Positions 11,830-24,321 of a stretch of DNA of 64,000 nucleotides are shown here, in pieces. The notes beneath the pieces are model-generated. The model had not been told where the DNA came from. It ran no database searches and worked only from the letters and a program-made list of their open reading frames with translations. How positions within the stretch are numbered: position 1 is the first letter of the stretch; every line of letters begins with the position of its first letter. Source of the stretch: Trileptium ribeirensis (lineage: Eukaryota; Nematoda; Enoplea; Enoplida; Thoracostomopsidae); NCBI GenBank assembly GCA_030248225.1, contig JASANE010028136.1:1-64000 (forward strand), written 5' to 3'. Position numbers and translations under genes: made by a program.

Positions 11830-14504
11830 CTGTAAAATATAAAATTTTTTATTACGAAAAACAAGATTTATAACAAGTTTTAACGCTAGGAAGTGAGATA
11901 GAAAATTTAGTAGAGGTATATAATTGCAATTATTCCTTTTCAAGAAATAAGTAATAGAAGTTTATTGATAAAATCTACTTCTATCAGCCTTTGAAAAGCA
12001 AAAAATCATGGCATAAAACTTTTGAATGTGTTCAATAGTCTGTGCGCAAAACTATATAGTATTTTGAAAACAATACTCGTAATGCATCCTACATCGCCTT
12101 CCCCAGAAGTTGTGTTTTACAGCCTATGATAGAAAGCTTGCGTTTAATGAAACACTCGGACAATTTCGCAATAAAATGAGCACCTCTTTCAGTGCACTAA
12201 ATATGACACTAAACTTTATTTGGGCTCGAAAATCTATCTTTCAAGCCTCACTATACAACTGAATTGAGAAAGTGGCAAAGTTTGACTATTTTTGTCCGCA
12301 AGTGATGTATTGTTAGTCATCGCAGCATCCCAAAAAGTCGGCATACTCAATATAGGTTTAAAACAATGAGATCATGAGTTTGGCGGTTTAAAAAACCTAA
12401 GCATGGTTCCGACAGGGCACAGGAGTATGGCAAGTGGTTCAGCCTAATGTCCTCAATTTCTGATAAATTGTTCCATAATTTTGCCGGTTTTCCCTAAATT
12501 TGCCAATGATATCTAATTCTTGCTAAACTTTTCCGTGCGCGTCCTGCTCACTGTGGACACCTTTGCTATAAATCCATCGTACACATCCAGTAAAAACTTA
12601 CTTAGGCAAAATGTGTTAGGGCAAAGTTGCACGCGTAGGGCTGGGGATTCCGTCCTTGTTGCGTCTTGCAAGAGTTATAAATGTTTGGGCACCTCAAATG
12701 ACAAAACCGGTTGGTTTTGTCTGATGACCGGTAGGAAACCATTTTAGCAGCGCAAACACCAGAGCCAGGTGCACAACTACATTGGAAAAAATTGTCAAAA
12801 TTCCAAGAAGACATTGAAGAATTATACGTAAAACAGCAGCACACAAAGAATTTTTTGCATAATTGAGTGTCAGTTGAGGAAACTTCGATAGCTGGGATCA
12901 CTCTGATTCAATAATATTAGGATTACATGAATGTACACATCAACAGGGTGATAACTTAGTTAATATCCTGTTGTGCTGAAACATATGCAGGAATTAATAC
13001 ATTAGCGCACATAAGTGTAACGTTTGTTCATGTAATATCGTTCGCTACAAAGATGTTCTTAGGATGTCAGCAACAGCTCCAAACTGCCTGTGCCTAACGT
13101 CCTTACTGGAAGCCAGGCTTAGGCTTCGACATAGCGTCGTGCAAATGTTTTCTCAATGCTGTAAAAATTGCGCATTAGTGTGGATATATATGAAAGGATT
13201 CATCAAATTTAGGCAATCTGTCAGATCACGTTTTAATGATCGCAATTGATTACACAGTGGTTTGCTCCATAAAACACAACGAGTGTTTTGCCTGGAACAA
13301 GTATAATATGCGCCATGCCAATAACGCGTTTTAAAGATTCCAAAGTTATTTTTACCATCGACGTTAAATGAAATGTATTAAAATTATGATGAGTAGTAAC
13401 TTATTTCCAAAAATGAATCTTTCAGACCAAAAATGAATCTTTCAGAAAAATTCTATTTTAATGAAAAAAACAGTGTTGACAAATTTCGCAGGTCCGCAGT
13501 TATTTTTTTACGACATTTAAATCTTAAGTCCTAGTGAATGTATGGTGGCAAACTTTGCCCGAAATCCATGCTTTTACTTTCTAAAATCGTACGTAACCTT
13601 TCAGCAACTGGTACCGCTTGGGTATCCGCTGACTGAATGTTGCCTGTTCATATACTGCTAGCTCGTGAGCATTAGTAATCTATTTTGCATGGAAGAAGTT
13701 TCTAAGATTTAGTTTATTTAGAGGTATGTTTAAACGTTAAGGTTCAAATGTAGCTGTATACTGATTTATAATTTGTCAGGGAATTTTTCTCTAAATTAGA
13801 TGCATGCCACGCACAGGTTCAGCTAAATGTGTCTGGGTCTAGATAATTATTTTTGAACCAGGAAAAATAAAACTAAACATTATCAATGTAACTTAAATTT
13901 TTGCTAATGTAAATTGTTCCATCTACGTAGGAGTCATTATACGAAAAAAATGCAAGTACGACGCTTCTGCCCGTGTCAAGTTATAGAAAAAAGATAAAGA
14001 CTAGCTTCACGTTGGAGTATAGCTTTAGTTTAAAATTGTTTCTAATTGAAAAAAACAATAGCAGTTAAGTACAGTAAGAGACAATAGATGCAATAACAGC
14101 TCAATTTTTAGAATTAGGTAAGAAAATAATGTTTTAGATACATTTATTTTAAAACATTCTTGAAATTTCGAAGCATGTCAGCTATTTCGGACTTTTCCGG
14201 CCCCGCCGGACCGGATCTGCTCAAATTTCCTTAGAGCCGAGCCGGGCTTCGAGCCTGTTATTGAAGATTTCTTGCCGCGCCGGGCGGGCCTACGACGATT
14301 CAATTGCAAGACCTGAAAATTTAGGAGTATTCTAACCTGTAGTACAAGGACGATAGGCATTGATACCTTGCGTTTAACGGGTAATACCAGACTTTAGTTC
14401 GCACCTTCAGTTCGTGTTATCGCTGATTAGCAAAAGCACAATTACTCGAGGTATCATAGTTACTTAAATTCAACCTAAAGAATAAAATGAAAACTGGTTA
14501 TTAC
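11830..14504. other. SLC36 intron
   Basis: AT-rich intron. A GC-rich patch at 14190-14300 stands out in base composition (GGCCCCGCCGGACCGG) but shows no coding or repeat signature I can name. A short AAAATGAATCTTTCAGA motif is repeated in tandem at about 13411-13446. Confidence 0.45.
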
Positions 14505-14686
14505 GTGGATTCAGGCAAATTTAGCGTAATAGTGCCTCTTTTCGCAGCGTCGTCACCAAATTTGAGGTATCCGAAAAACCCTACAGCAATATATAACGTG
14601 CATCCAACACCCGCTCCAGTATTGAGAATACCGGCCCAATGTGTCATCACTTCAGGGCAATTCATTCGGCTTTCCAGCGGAAGAAT
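14505..14686 (-). CDS. SLC36A: SLC36-family amino-acid transporter, internal exon
   Basis: 182-nt exon with a TTTTAG acceptor and a CAC|GTAATA donor. It starts in phase 0 with ILPLESRM, the family's conserved LPLENKM motif, and includes a membrane helix (LYIAVGFFGYLKFG) and the TITLNLP motif just before the donor. In SLC36 proteins this is the segment joining the LPLEN motif to the GSITLNLP loop. It ends with two nucleotides that combine with the first base of exon 11829, and its start is in phase with the end of exon 17550-17773. Confidence 0.92.
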
Positions 14687-17549
14687 CTAAAACATTTTCA
14701 GTACAGTCTCTCTACGAGAAAGCACTTTGTTGTCGTTGCCATATTCTCTTATTTAATCGCGCATTTTAAGGCGATTTTTAGAATTTCAAGACCTATCAAA
14801 CCTACACAGTAAAATTCACGTTAATATATACTTTTTTTCGCATAAATTGTTTTACAGTTTTTTCCGTGTAGTGAATTTGTTTCAATTCTTTTTCAGACAT
14901 GTAAATCATTCAAAACATTTGGAATCTATACCATACATATTAACACTCCTAGGTTTTTTAGGGTTTGCCGGAATCGACGGGGGAGAATGAGGTCACCTCG
15001 GCGGATTATAGGCCCTGGGAGGGAAGTTCTCCAGGCGTGTGCTGAAAAAATTTGGCAAGCCTTGTCGCCTTCCCCTCCCCGAGGACCCATGATGGCCAAG
15101 CTTACCCTCATTTTTGTCTATTCCCTACATTCTCCAATTTCTGGCGAAATTTTCCGCGCACCGGTGAGCCGGGGGTTTGTTGAGGGAGCGGGGGTTTTTC
15201 GACTACTCAGAGAGTAGCCCGCCTGAAGCTCTGCTTCCTTATGCATGATCTACATCCTTCTAATAACTACACTTGCGTTTTCTAGTTGTTCACTGTGAAA
15301 AGTAACAGTCAATAAGTATAGGTCGCCATAGCGGTCACAGTCGTACTATAGGTAATCATTGCAAAGTGTATTTATTATAAATACAAAAAGCACATAGTTT
15401 CCAAATGTTCACTTTCTTTTTTCAAACTAAACCATTTATCGTCAGTCACAGGAATCACAGTCATCCCATAGGAATGAGTGGAGGTGTATTATTAATACAA
15501 AACGTACACAGTTCTCTAACGTTCACTTCAAATTTTCAAAGTATTAACAACAAAATTATGCATTTAAATAACCAAAACTTGAAAATCACTACAATATAAA
15601 GCTTTAAAATTTTGCTAAAAATATAACATTTAGAAAATTTCGAGGGTTTTCTTTCAAAATACACAAAATTTCAAAACCCAATTGAGCAGGTTCAATCGCT
15701 TTTACAACAATACAGCATAGTTACCGTTGGGTTTAGCCTAGGAAATACCAAACATTAATTCTGCTAAAGTAGTCATGACCCATCTAGTTTCTGAACTCAT
15801 AGATGAAAATATCCAAATACAGTTCAAAGGGGTAGGTAAGGGTAACCGTCACCTAGGAAGCATTCGTGTATCGAGCCAGATACTACTCTGACCAAGACGA
15901 ACCATAAAACGAGCTAAATTAGAAATCAATAGGTATTAAAGTTTTGTGCTAAAGATAGATTATCCCGTTGCTAGGTTACCGCGCTAAACCAGAGTTTTGT
16001 TACAGCAATATTATGGCTCAGGACCAGATGGGCGCATATATATGTAATTTTTACCATTGATTGCAGTTAACCATCGACACATATTTCTAGACGCATTGCT
16101 CTGTAAGTGTTCCTTTCGAAGAGCTGGGATAAAACAAAGCCACTGTTAAGCCAAAATTACGTTGAATTTTGTTGTTTCCACCTATAACATGGTAGCCGCT
16201 AAGATGATGTTATAAAAACTTTCACTGTAAGGGAGGATTATGTTCGTGCAACTGCAGGTCTCACATCTATCCGATAACTCCTTTAGCCACTGAATAAGAG
16301 AGCAAAAACTTTTGATTTTATGTCAAAATCCCGTAGGTATTGCTATTACTAAGTTTGAGGATGACAGGCGGTGTTTGGTTTAAATTTTGACATTGAGTGT
16401 ACTTATAAGCTACATATTATACTGTCGATATTTTGTACCCACGTTCAAACTACGGCGTACATTGTTAAAATCAATACGGTCGACCAAAATTTATGTGTTT
16501 TTTGTGAAATATATGGTTTTGGAATTGTTAGTTCTATTGAAGGTCATGTTTTTACCATGTATATGTCGATTTTTGATAACCAGATAGTGCTGCTTTCATT
16601 GGAATATTTCTGTATAGCTATGAGGGGTGTATATATTCTCAGGTCAGAACGTCCAATTGTTACTGTTATCGTTGTGTAATTTTACAAAGAATAATCCGAT
16701 TTGCTTAAAGTTCAGCTGTGAATAATTGATATCAATTCAGTTTATTTAAGTATCGGTTTCGTTGAATCTAAATATTAGTCATGGTTTGGTCTGGCTAGCA
16801 AATAATTAAAAGCATTGGCGACAAACCTAACGATCCTAGCGCAGAATCTAGTTAATACAATAAAGCGAGGTGCGATTGAGAAAACTGTTTTGCATTAACC
16901 ATAATACTATCAATTAAAACGTTTGCAGATGACACATAATAGACAGCAGGGTTTCATTTGGGGACATGAGATATTTAGTGACACAATAATGACGCTACCA
17001 AATATTACAATTTAGATGACCTTTACTTCTTCACTTTAGAAATGAAGATTAGCCATCTTTGAGCTTGAAGTATCCGAAGCTTGGCAAAAAAGTTAAACAT
17101 AGCCACCCACGTTTAAGCTATGTATAACAGCGCGTGTGTCATATGACATCCTACGAAATTACGTTAGTCAAAATTCAGTATTTTGCTCGGTTAACCCTAT
17201 CGTGCATAAACTGACACATTTGTCACAACGCACATTGCGAAGCGATTTGGGAACTGAATTTGCGGTGCGGCATGGTGCGCTTGCGAGCGTCCGCATGGGA
17301 TCGAGCAACAGCACCTCAATAGCGTAATAGCTAATGTACTGGGCTTGGAGCCATTTGTTTCATATTCAAGCAGTCACTGCTACAAAAACTGTCCTAGAAT
17401 GTGCAAAATACACATTATAGCTTAAGAAGGAGAGAGTTAGATCCAATCCAGTATTCCACTCGACTAAATATAGCACTTTACTGCTGCTATCAATTATATT
17501 TTAAGGATACCTAGTGTAACATCTAGTATGGTCTTGTCCAATTCCGTAC
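14687..17549. other. SLC36 intron
   Basis: Intron, mostly AT-rich. Positions 14940-15235 form a GC-rich patch (GGGGGAGAATGAGG, CCCCTCCCCGAGG, GGGGGTTTTTCG) unlike its surroundings and open in several frames, which suggests an inserted repeat of unknown family. The 102-codon plus-strand frame at 16371-16679 shows no domain. Confidence 0.45.
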
Positions 17550-17773
17550 CAAATTTATCGCTTCAAATGCGAACATAACAATTCCAAAAAACAGCGGTAG
17601 TGTTGAAATTGTCTTTGACCCGTCGCGTGTCGAGATTGGCTTTAGGTCGGTAAAAAGGCATTGAAATATAATTACGAAGCCAGCGAGGAACAAAAAATTC
17701 GACAGCAACGATAGTGGTGCAATATATTTGAGCTCTCGAACCATAACAATTGCAAGCACTGGGATTAAGAATG
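17550..17773 (-). CDS. SLC36A: SLC36-family amino-acid transporter, internal exon
   Basis: Exon with a TTTTAG acceptor (17774-17779) and a TTTG|GTACGG donor. The translation reads FLIPVLAIVMVRELKYIAPLS, a long hydrophobic helix, then TLPLFFGIVMFAFEAINL. This matches the SLC36 order of a helix ending in R.LK..aplS followed by PLFFGt.iFafEgi and then LPLEN. Ending in phase 0 at the donor, it joins directly to exon 14505-14686. The three exons together give a continuous core transporter segment. Confidence 0.92.
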
Positions 17774-17965
17774 CTAAAATGTTTTTAGAAAAAAATTTGA
17801 GGTGAATATCCGAAGGTAGAATTAATAATCAGATCGTGTTTTACTGAAGAAAGCATCTACCAGGATATACATACAAAGTGACCAATCGATCAGCAATTTG
17901 ATCTTTTGTAATCATGTGTAATAGTAGAAACGTAGTAAATCTTGTGTTTCATTGGCAGTACTCAC

Positions 17966-18022
17966 AAAAACAATGCCATGAAGTAATTTGACTGGCTTCC
18001 TGCGTAAAGATTTTGATTAACA
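17966..18022 (-). CDS. SLC36A: Probable SLC36 small exon
   Basis: A 57-nt candidate exon with a TTTTTGCAG acceptor and a TTTTT|GTGAGT donor. The translation, VNQNLYAGSQSNYFMALF, suits the short loop and helix start that precede FLIP in SLC36 proteins (family pattern: YFVF...N, loop, Y..L.FLP). The phase is off: it leaves two nucleotides, while the next exon needs one. A length error in the T5 run before the donor, a different donor or a missing micro-exon would explain this. Exons further upstream were not found. Confidence 0.5.
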
Positions 18023-20552
18023 CTGCAAAAACTGGAGTCTCAGTTGATGGGAGATACACTTATTTCAGGAAAACTTTAATGTAGTGTGGTTTCAATGGAT
18101 TATTTATCCCTATTTTTGTTGATTATTAAGAGCTCGCAAATTATTTCCAGTACAATACAAGGCGGTGTTAATATAACTAAACTAAAAAGTTCAACTATAT
18201 CAGTATTTAGCCATTAAAAAGTATGTCCAAGTTCCTGGATTTTGCTTTATTTATTCTGTTAATCTTCCAATAATATAAATTTTTGGGTATAACGAAAAAT
18301 ATAGAAGCACAAGCTATACAGCTTTTTTGCGCCGCATAATTTCGGAAATTTTTGAAACCTAACACTTCACATTTGATTTTAAAAACACTACTTCTCGGCA
18401 TCACAAACGTAATATATTTTACCAGTACGTGTACTTCGCTCATTCAATAAATTTGGCGTATCCACTGTTGCATGATTTAGGTTTCACAGAACAATGCGCA
18501 CAGGCCAGTGCAAAATTTTGCTTCGCATAAGCCAGTGGGCGTAAGTTGTACGAGCAGTTAACCTCGCGTAAATTATTGGTTTCGTACAAATAACTGCGCG
18601 TAGAGATTACGGGCACTTAGATGCCAATAACTAGAAATTATGCACGTTTTACGGCGCATAACTTTTTAGTTATGCACGGGTAGTCGCACGTGGCTTGTGA
18701 ATTACGATTAAAGGACTTTGTGAATAGGAAAAATGTTATGCACATATTATTGCGCCTAACTGAAATACTGCTTACACTTTCTTATGCATAAGTTTTATAT
18801 ACGCATACTGGCATGCGCATAAAATTTGTTATGCACATGTAAATGCAAACAGTTAAAATTCACGCATATGTGAATGGGCGCAACAACCACGCGCATGAAA
18901 GTGTACTTGAATATTTTGCGCCACTTTGCACACATTATTCTGTGAAAGGTGCATAGTGGGGCAGCTAAGAATTATATATGTCTTTAAAGCAGCATATAGC
19001 ATTGTTGTTTATATGTACCTGAAATGATTCACTTCGGATTTTTATGAAGTATCCACTGAAAGTGCCCTACATAACTCGCTGACCACAAATTACAGTTTGA
19101 AACACATTTAGTTATTTATTGTTTTCTAAAATCATTTTTGCCATCCTTAGTTAATCATCCCGTTATTGTTGCAAGCATTGTATTAAAAGCACAAGAACAA
19201 TACCGATCGATTACTATGTGTAGCTTTTCCTTACAAAACCAACCATACTGTTTACCTACATGTACCTCCGCAGCAGAATAAGATTTTTATTTTCTTGATG
19301 GCAATCTCATGTTCCAGGACCACAAACGTAACTGGAGTTACCTGCGGCAACAACGGTACTCATTGGCATTATCACTCATTCTATTTAGATACACTAAAGA
19401 CGAGAATAAAAATTCTATTCAAAAGTAGAACGTTATTTTCTAGCATATGCATGAAAATCAAACTCGAACTACAGCATTTTGTGGCTAGCTAATACTAACA
19501 TTCACGTATTAACTCAATATTTACATTGGATATAAAACTGCACACGATTTACTGCTAATTGCAATTCTCTATTTTATAATCTGAAACGTCATTATTATTA
19601 GTATAACTAATCCAAACCTGCAATGTAACCGTATATTGGAACGCCATTGTCTTTGACTTCAAAATCGACAAACTGAAATATTGCTAAATAATTTTTAGGC
19701 TAACTAAAGCAAAAAACGTGATTATCACGTAACAAAAAGCGAACTGGATATATAATTAATTATTGTTGAAGAGACGCATGACTCGTTTTGCCTTAATCCT
19801 GATTTAGACCGATCTTTTATGGTTTTATAAAACATTGCGTGATACTATGATACATACTGTTGAACTTTTTTTGTAATTAGACATTTTCAGAAGCTTCAAG
19901 TCGTAAGTATTCTAACTCATATTCCCATTTATTTTGAGTTATGTTAGAGCGCTCCGAGTATAATACTTCAAGCATACATCCGTTGTGGTCGTAGTATCCA
20001 CTACTGAATATAACAGAAGTCACCACCGATGCGAACAAAGCACATTACTCGCTATAGAAGAAATAGGCTTGTCTAGCTACAACAACGGCGTTATCTCTCA
20101 ACTTTACCATAGAATAATATAAGCACTATTTCGAAACTACGAAGCTGAAGGATGATCACAGTGGTGTTCTCCATTAAGCTAAAGCAGAACATTTAAGATA
20201 TATGTCATCCAAACTCACTTGGTTTGATTAGATGTTAATATTTTATTGCTAATCCACACATTAACTTAACTAAATATTGCATAGCCGAACTGATTACAAA
20301 GAATAACAATGTTATATTGGGGTTTGTTGCTTTTCTCGTTGTTGGCTGGTGTGAATTTATATCTGGTGGCAGCGGTGTTGATTTAGCGCTCAGTTAGATT
20401 TTCAATGTTAGGAACAAGTGATTAATGTCCACCTAGTAGTCACACCATAAAACATTAACAGCAGCGGGTTGCAGCATTTGTTGTCCTGTGACAGTACTAA
20501 ATTCCACAAGTTGAGAACTTTTAATCACATTTTGTTGTTGCTGTTAGCTACT
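18023..20552. other. Intergenic or 5' intron of SLC36
   Basis: Expected to hold the 5' exons of SLC36, but none could be recognised by homology. A 55-nt open segment on the minus strand at about 19618-19672 with AG and GT at its ends is possible but unsupported. Degenerate TTATGCGC-type repeats at 18470-18960 are listed separately. Confidence 0.4.
18470..18960. repeat. Degenerate TTATGCGC-type repeat tract
   Basis: About 490 bp in which variants of GCGCATAA and TTATGCAC on either strand recur at irregular spacing (for example GCGCATAACTT, TTATGCACGGG, TTATGCACATATT, GCGCATAAAA, TTATGCACATG). There is no fixed period and no coding frame. It is a low-complexity or eroded array of unknown origin. 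Confidence 0.4.
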
Positions 20553-20804
20553 TCAGCCAAAATAACTAGTTTTTATATTATAATTTTCCTTTGGTTTTAC
20601 ATATTTTATTATGTTTTTCTTATTTTCGTTTGACAACTCTATCATTTGCTTTTCACGTTTGACGCTTGTGTTTGTCAGTTCTAATATAGTGCGTTTCAGT
20701 CTTTTTTTATTTGAGTATGGATTTGGTTTTCTGTCTTTGAAAAATTGGGATGATATTCGCACACTAATAAAAATTGTTTTAAAGTTTGCTATATTTAAAT
20801 CCAT
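20553..20804 (-). CDS. Hypothetical lysine-rich ORF
   Basis: An 83-codon ATG-to-TGA frame with a purine-rich coding strand. The protein is rich in Lys and Asn with a basic centre (KKRLKR) and an acidic-basic helix-like stretch (KREKQMIELSNENKK). No family is recognised, and no TATA, splice site or poly(A) signal decides it. The strong purine skew is the only reason to list it, since such skew can keep frames open by chance. Confidence 0.2.
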   Translation of the reverse strand: MDLNIANFKTIFISVRISSQFFKDRKPNPYSNKKRLKRTILELTNTSVKREKQMIELSNENKKNIIKYVKPKENYNIKTSYFG

Positions 20805-22045
20805 TCCTTGCTTATAAAAATTTTATAAACTTTTCTTTTATAAACATTAAATGTAAGTCTAGGAAGCCTTAAATAAAACATTACCTAAGCGAAGCGAGCA
20901 AACAGGTATTCGGTGTATAATTCGGCGCTAATTGGGCCTCGCAACAGTAACCATTAACCAACAATATGACGGGCATCAACCATCAATATCACATTTCTCA
21001 GAGATATTACCGCCCGCTCTCGCTGCTTTTGAATCATTCTCCCCTTCCACAGAACTGGTAAGTTTCACCGTTCAAAGTGCAGAATATATACCTTGAGTTG
21101 CTACAAGTTAAAGATACGCTAGAAATAACGAGATGTATTCGACGGTGACGGACGGCACACCTGGACTTCATTTCAATTATTGTGCATGTCACATCACGTG
21201 AGACAATACGTTTTTTTTTTTTGTTCTTCGTTCAGTTACGTATCTATCTCAGTTGGGTTGGTGTATAAGAGTCAGAGGTTAAGTTTTTGTGTCACTTTGT
21301 TCAACTTACCGAGAGTCTACTGTCTCACGGGTTATGGCGCAAATAATATTTAGATTTTGTAATCTGCGTAGTAAAAAGTATGTTTCGAGCTTAGTTCATA
21401 GTTCGGACCTAAATAGCTGGGGCATATTATCATTTCTTCTTAGCCGCCACCGGGGCTCAACAGTTTGAGCTTTGACACCTGAAGGCGCCATTATGGCACA
21501 CGTTGCAAACATTTCAAACTGTGAGCTAGGGTTGAAATACAACGCTTATTTCAAATCCAAAGTCATAACCCTGCAAGACAGGGTATAAAACGATGTTTAC
21601 AAACCTGGGTGTACGTGCAATTTATCAATCCTATGCTACAAGAACAATCCATAACACTGCTCAGGGTTGAAATCCAACTCTTATTTCAACTACAAAGTCA
21701 TAATTCTCCTGCAAGACAGGGTATAAAACGATGTTTACAAACCTGGGTGTACGTGCAATTTATCAATCCTATGCTACAAGAACAATCCATAACACTGCTC
21801 TACATTATGACTGACCTGCAGTACCAGCTTCCAAAATATTACTAATCACCTAAATCTTATGTTTCAAACCGTGCTGAGCCTACCTTTTTAACCATATAAC
21901 ATAACGTGAAAACCTGAAGTGTTTAGTCAATTCTATGGTTTTTATGCGAGTCCTGTTACATTAGCATACAGTAGTTTAGTTTCATAAGTTTTGTATAACC
22001 TGAGATAAATTTGTAGATATAACTTGTAGATATAATTTGGTTTTA
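20805..22045. other. Intergenic region with a duplicated block
   Basis: No gene seen. It contains a T13-like run near 21211 and a tandem duplication at about 21523-21799. Confidence 0.4.
21523..21799. repeat. Two-copy tandem duplication, period 138 bp
   Basis: The block around GCAAGACAGGGTATAAAACG starts at about 21573 and again at 21711. About 90 bases from that point (through CTACAAGAACAATCCATAAC) are essentially identical, while the part before is more diverged. The identity suggests a recent duplication or gene conversion. Confidence 0.7.
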
Positions 22046-22196
22046 GGCATAAGAATTTAGCGCGCCAATGAAACGTCCGGCAGATATTGACGATGATACC
22101 TGCAATTGTTATCAGGGCAAAATAGACCTGGTTGACCCGGCATCGGCTGATCTGGATGACCTCTTTAGCTGAAACAATCAGTGAAACTACAGGCCA
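22046..22196 (+). pseudogene. Possible upstream exon of the 23-27 kb gene (weak)
   Basis: Between a TTTTAG acceptor-like site and a GGCCAG|GTATAG donor-like site, an ATG at 22069 opens a frame that is acidic and Asp-rich (MKRPADIDDD..., then PASADLDDLF) and then meets a TGA before the donor. Another frame is open for the last ~50 bases to the donor. Either this is not an exon or it has one frameshift, like the next exon. The composition agrees with the Asp/Glu/Ser-rich exon at 23115. Confidence 0.25.
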
Positions 22197-22554
22197 GGTA
22201 TAGTTTCATATTACGTACATCATAGCGTTAAACGTTATAACCTGTAGCAGCACTAATCGACCCACAATAAGTTCATAAAATTGTTTTAGCGGAAATCTTT
22301 AAGAATACATAATAAAGCCGGAAACAAATTTTGACGTCACGTCATAGTTTTTCATGGAAAATAGTTATCTCAAAAATATAGCTGTGTAAAGTAAACACAA
22401 TGTAAATATAATGGCGTTGAGTAGAATGTAATTGGAAAACATTAGTTTTGGCACATTAGGACTCATAAGTGCACATACATTGGGTCCATGATAAAATTAA
22501 TCGGAAAGTTTTGTCCCATAGCCGTAGCGGTTACTGACGTTTGCTAAGCTCATT

Positions 22555-22720
22555 AAAGCCGTTTATTAAAACTGTTTGTCAATTTGATATCAGCATTAAA
22601 ATTACATCAATTTTATAGATACATATTTCAAGATCTTTAAGCCGTTTATTAAAACTGTTTGTCAATTTGATATCAGCATTAAAATTACATCAATTTTATA
22701 GATACATCTTTCAAGATCTT
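22555..22720. repeat. Two-copy tandem duplication, period 83 bp
   Basis: The block AAGCCGTTTATTAAAACTG through CAAGATCTTT occurs twice in direct succession with one mismatch in about 83 bases. It is a recent local duplication with no coding content. Confidence 0.8.
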
Positions 22721-23114
22721 TCCATGAAATTGTGCTAATTAATATGAAACAAAATTTTATGGGCTGATTTTAACCCTAGTAATTATGCAGAAGCGCCTCT
22801 TCCTGCGAGATCCCAACTTCCCTTAACTATTAAAATTAATTAAAACAAAGACAAAAAGCGTTGATCCAATTACTATACTTTAATGTCTTTAGCTTGGGAA
22901 AATACTTGGTTACAATACTGAGAAAAAAATTGCTGCTGCGAAACTAGCAACCATGGAGTGGATCCATAGTTTCAGTGAGATAATCAGTAGTGATGAACTT
23001 CACCGAATCTATATCCCCCATAACGCCTAGTTGTTAACTTGTGTATACTGAAATAATCAATCATTTTTCTTCTAATTATTTTGATGAAGTTAATATAAAA
23101 TTGTATTACTTTAG

Positions 23115-23377
23115 AGCACGTCTCCAGATTCCGAACAAGAAGCATGCGAAAATATGGACCACAGCGACACAGATCGTGAGCAATCTGATGTTGAGGATAT
23201 GGAAAGTAATGACGACAATGAAACCGAGTCAGAAGATTATTCCATGCATAAAGATCAATCTATGAGCGAGTCTAGTATCACACAGTACGACTGCAGCAAC
23301 TATGACCATAAAAAACTTGTTATCCCAAACCGCAACCTGAGCTTCACGTTTTGTCGGACTTACTAGAACTTAGACCG
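23115..23377 (+). CDS. Unrecognised host gene, acidic exon (one frame break)
   Basis: Exon between an ACTTTAG acceptor and a CCG|GTGAGA donor. The first part reads as a Ser/Asp/Glu-rich segment (MDHSDTDREQSDVEDMESND and onward). The final part, ELHVLSDLLELRP, lies in another frame and joins in phase 0 to the next exon. The two halves meet at an A6 run near 23311, so one A too many or too few would explain the break, either as a sequencing error or a mutation. Homology is not recognised. The acidic serine-rich composition is typical of disordered nuclear protein regions, but function is unknown. Confidence 0.5.
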
Positions 23378-24126
23378 GTGAGAAAAATTCACAGTTTAAC
23401 GATACAACAATAAGCTATAAATAGGAGACATAATAAATGTAACCTGGCAATCACAAAAGTAGTACCATGACTTTGTGTTTTGTGATAGTTATTAACTATT
23501 GCGCTGTTCTAAGCAAAAATGGGTTAAATATTTAACTAAATTGTAATTCAAAAAGGAAGTAAATTAATGGAAAATGTAAACCTTACATTACGGCGGACCG
23601 CTAAGCCATTATATAAGTAATATAAATATTTAAGACCACTGGATTTATACCCCAAATCCATGCACGCACTTATTCCGTAATACTTTTCGCCTTCTTTGTA
23701 GTTATTGTGCTAAACAATGGTTGTTATATTTGGCGAGTCACTTGTCCATTCTATGCCCCATGCATAATTGAAGAAACCACCCTAATTAACGAGAATGCCT
23801 GAGACGCCTCAGTGCAAATCACAGCTAATAAAATCTTATTTTGGTTGGCTTGAGTCATTATTATGAAGGTTTAATTCTTTGTAATTTTCTATAAAAGCTT
23901 AGGTTTTAAGTTTAATGATTTTACCTACCATTCCCATAGTTTAATTATTTGGGTTTAGTTTCAACACTTGGCAACATGACCTGGTAAGAACATTGTATAA
24001 AACATACATCCATTGCATTAAACTATTCTAACCCTGCAAAAATGTGACAACTATAGATAAGTGTAGTTTGCGTTTAATATGTTTGTACTCAGCGATTAGT
24101 TACATAGTTGGGAAATAAAATTTTAG

Positions 24127-24321
24127 GTACCATTGTCGGAAACAACTAACGTATGGTTGGGTAAAACTGGTCCATTACAAATGGCTTCTCCCAGAGGTGA
24201 ATATTTACGAGCAGAATACAGTCGAGCGTCAGTAACTGCATCATCGGATGAATTAAACGAAAACGCTCAAGAGCCAGAATATCCACGCAGTACAGCAATA
24301 TGGCCAGATCCTGAAGACCAG
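24127..24321 (+). CDS. Unrecognised host gene, middle exon
   Basis: A 195-nt exon (65 codons, phase 0 at both ends) between ATTTTAG and CAG|GTTAGT, both good consensus sites. The translation includes SETTNVWLGKTGPLQM and ends AIWPDPEDQ. The matched phase with the flanking exons is the main evidence. No domain is identified. A resemblance of VWLGK to the start of BEN domains was considered, but the rest does not follow that fold. Confidence 0.6.

Noticed and set aside
19900..20085. About 55 open minus-strand codons with a hydrophobic start, considered as an exon.
   Set aside because: A TAA lies between the only nearby acceptor and the open part, and no family is recognisable.
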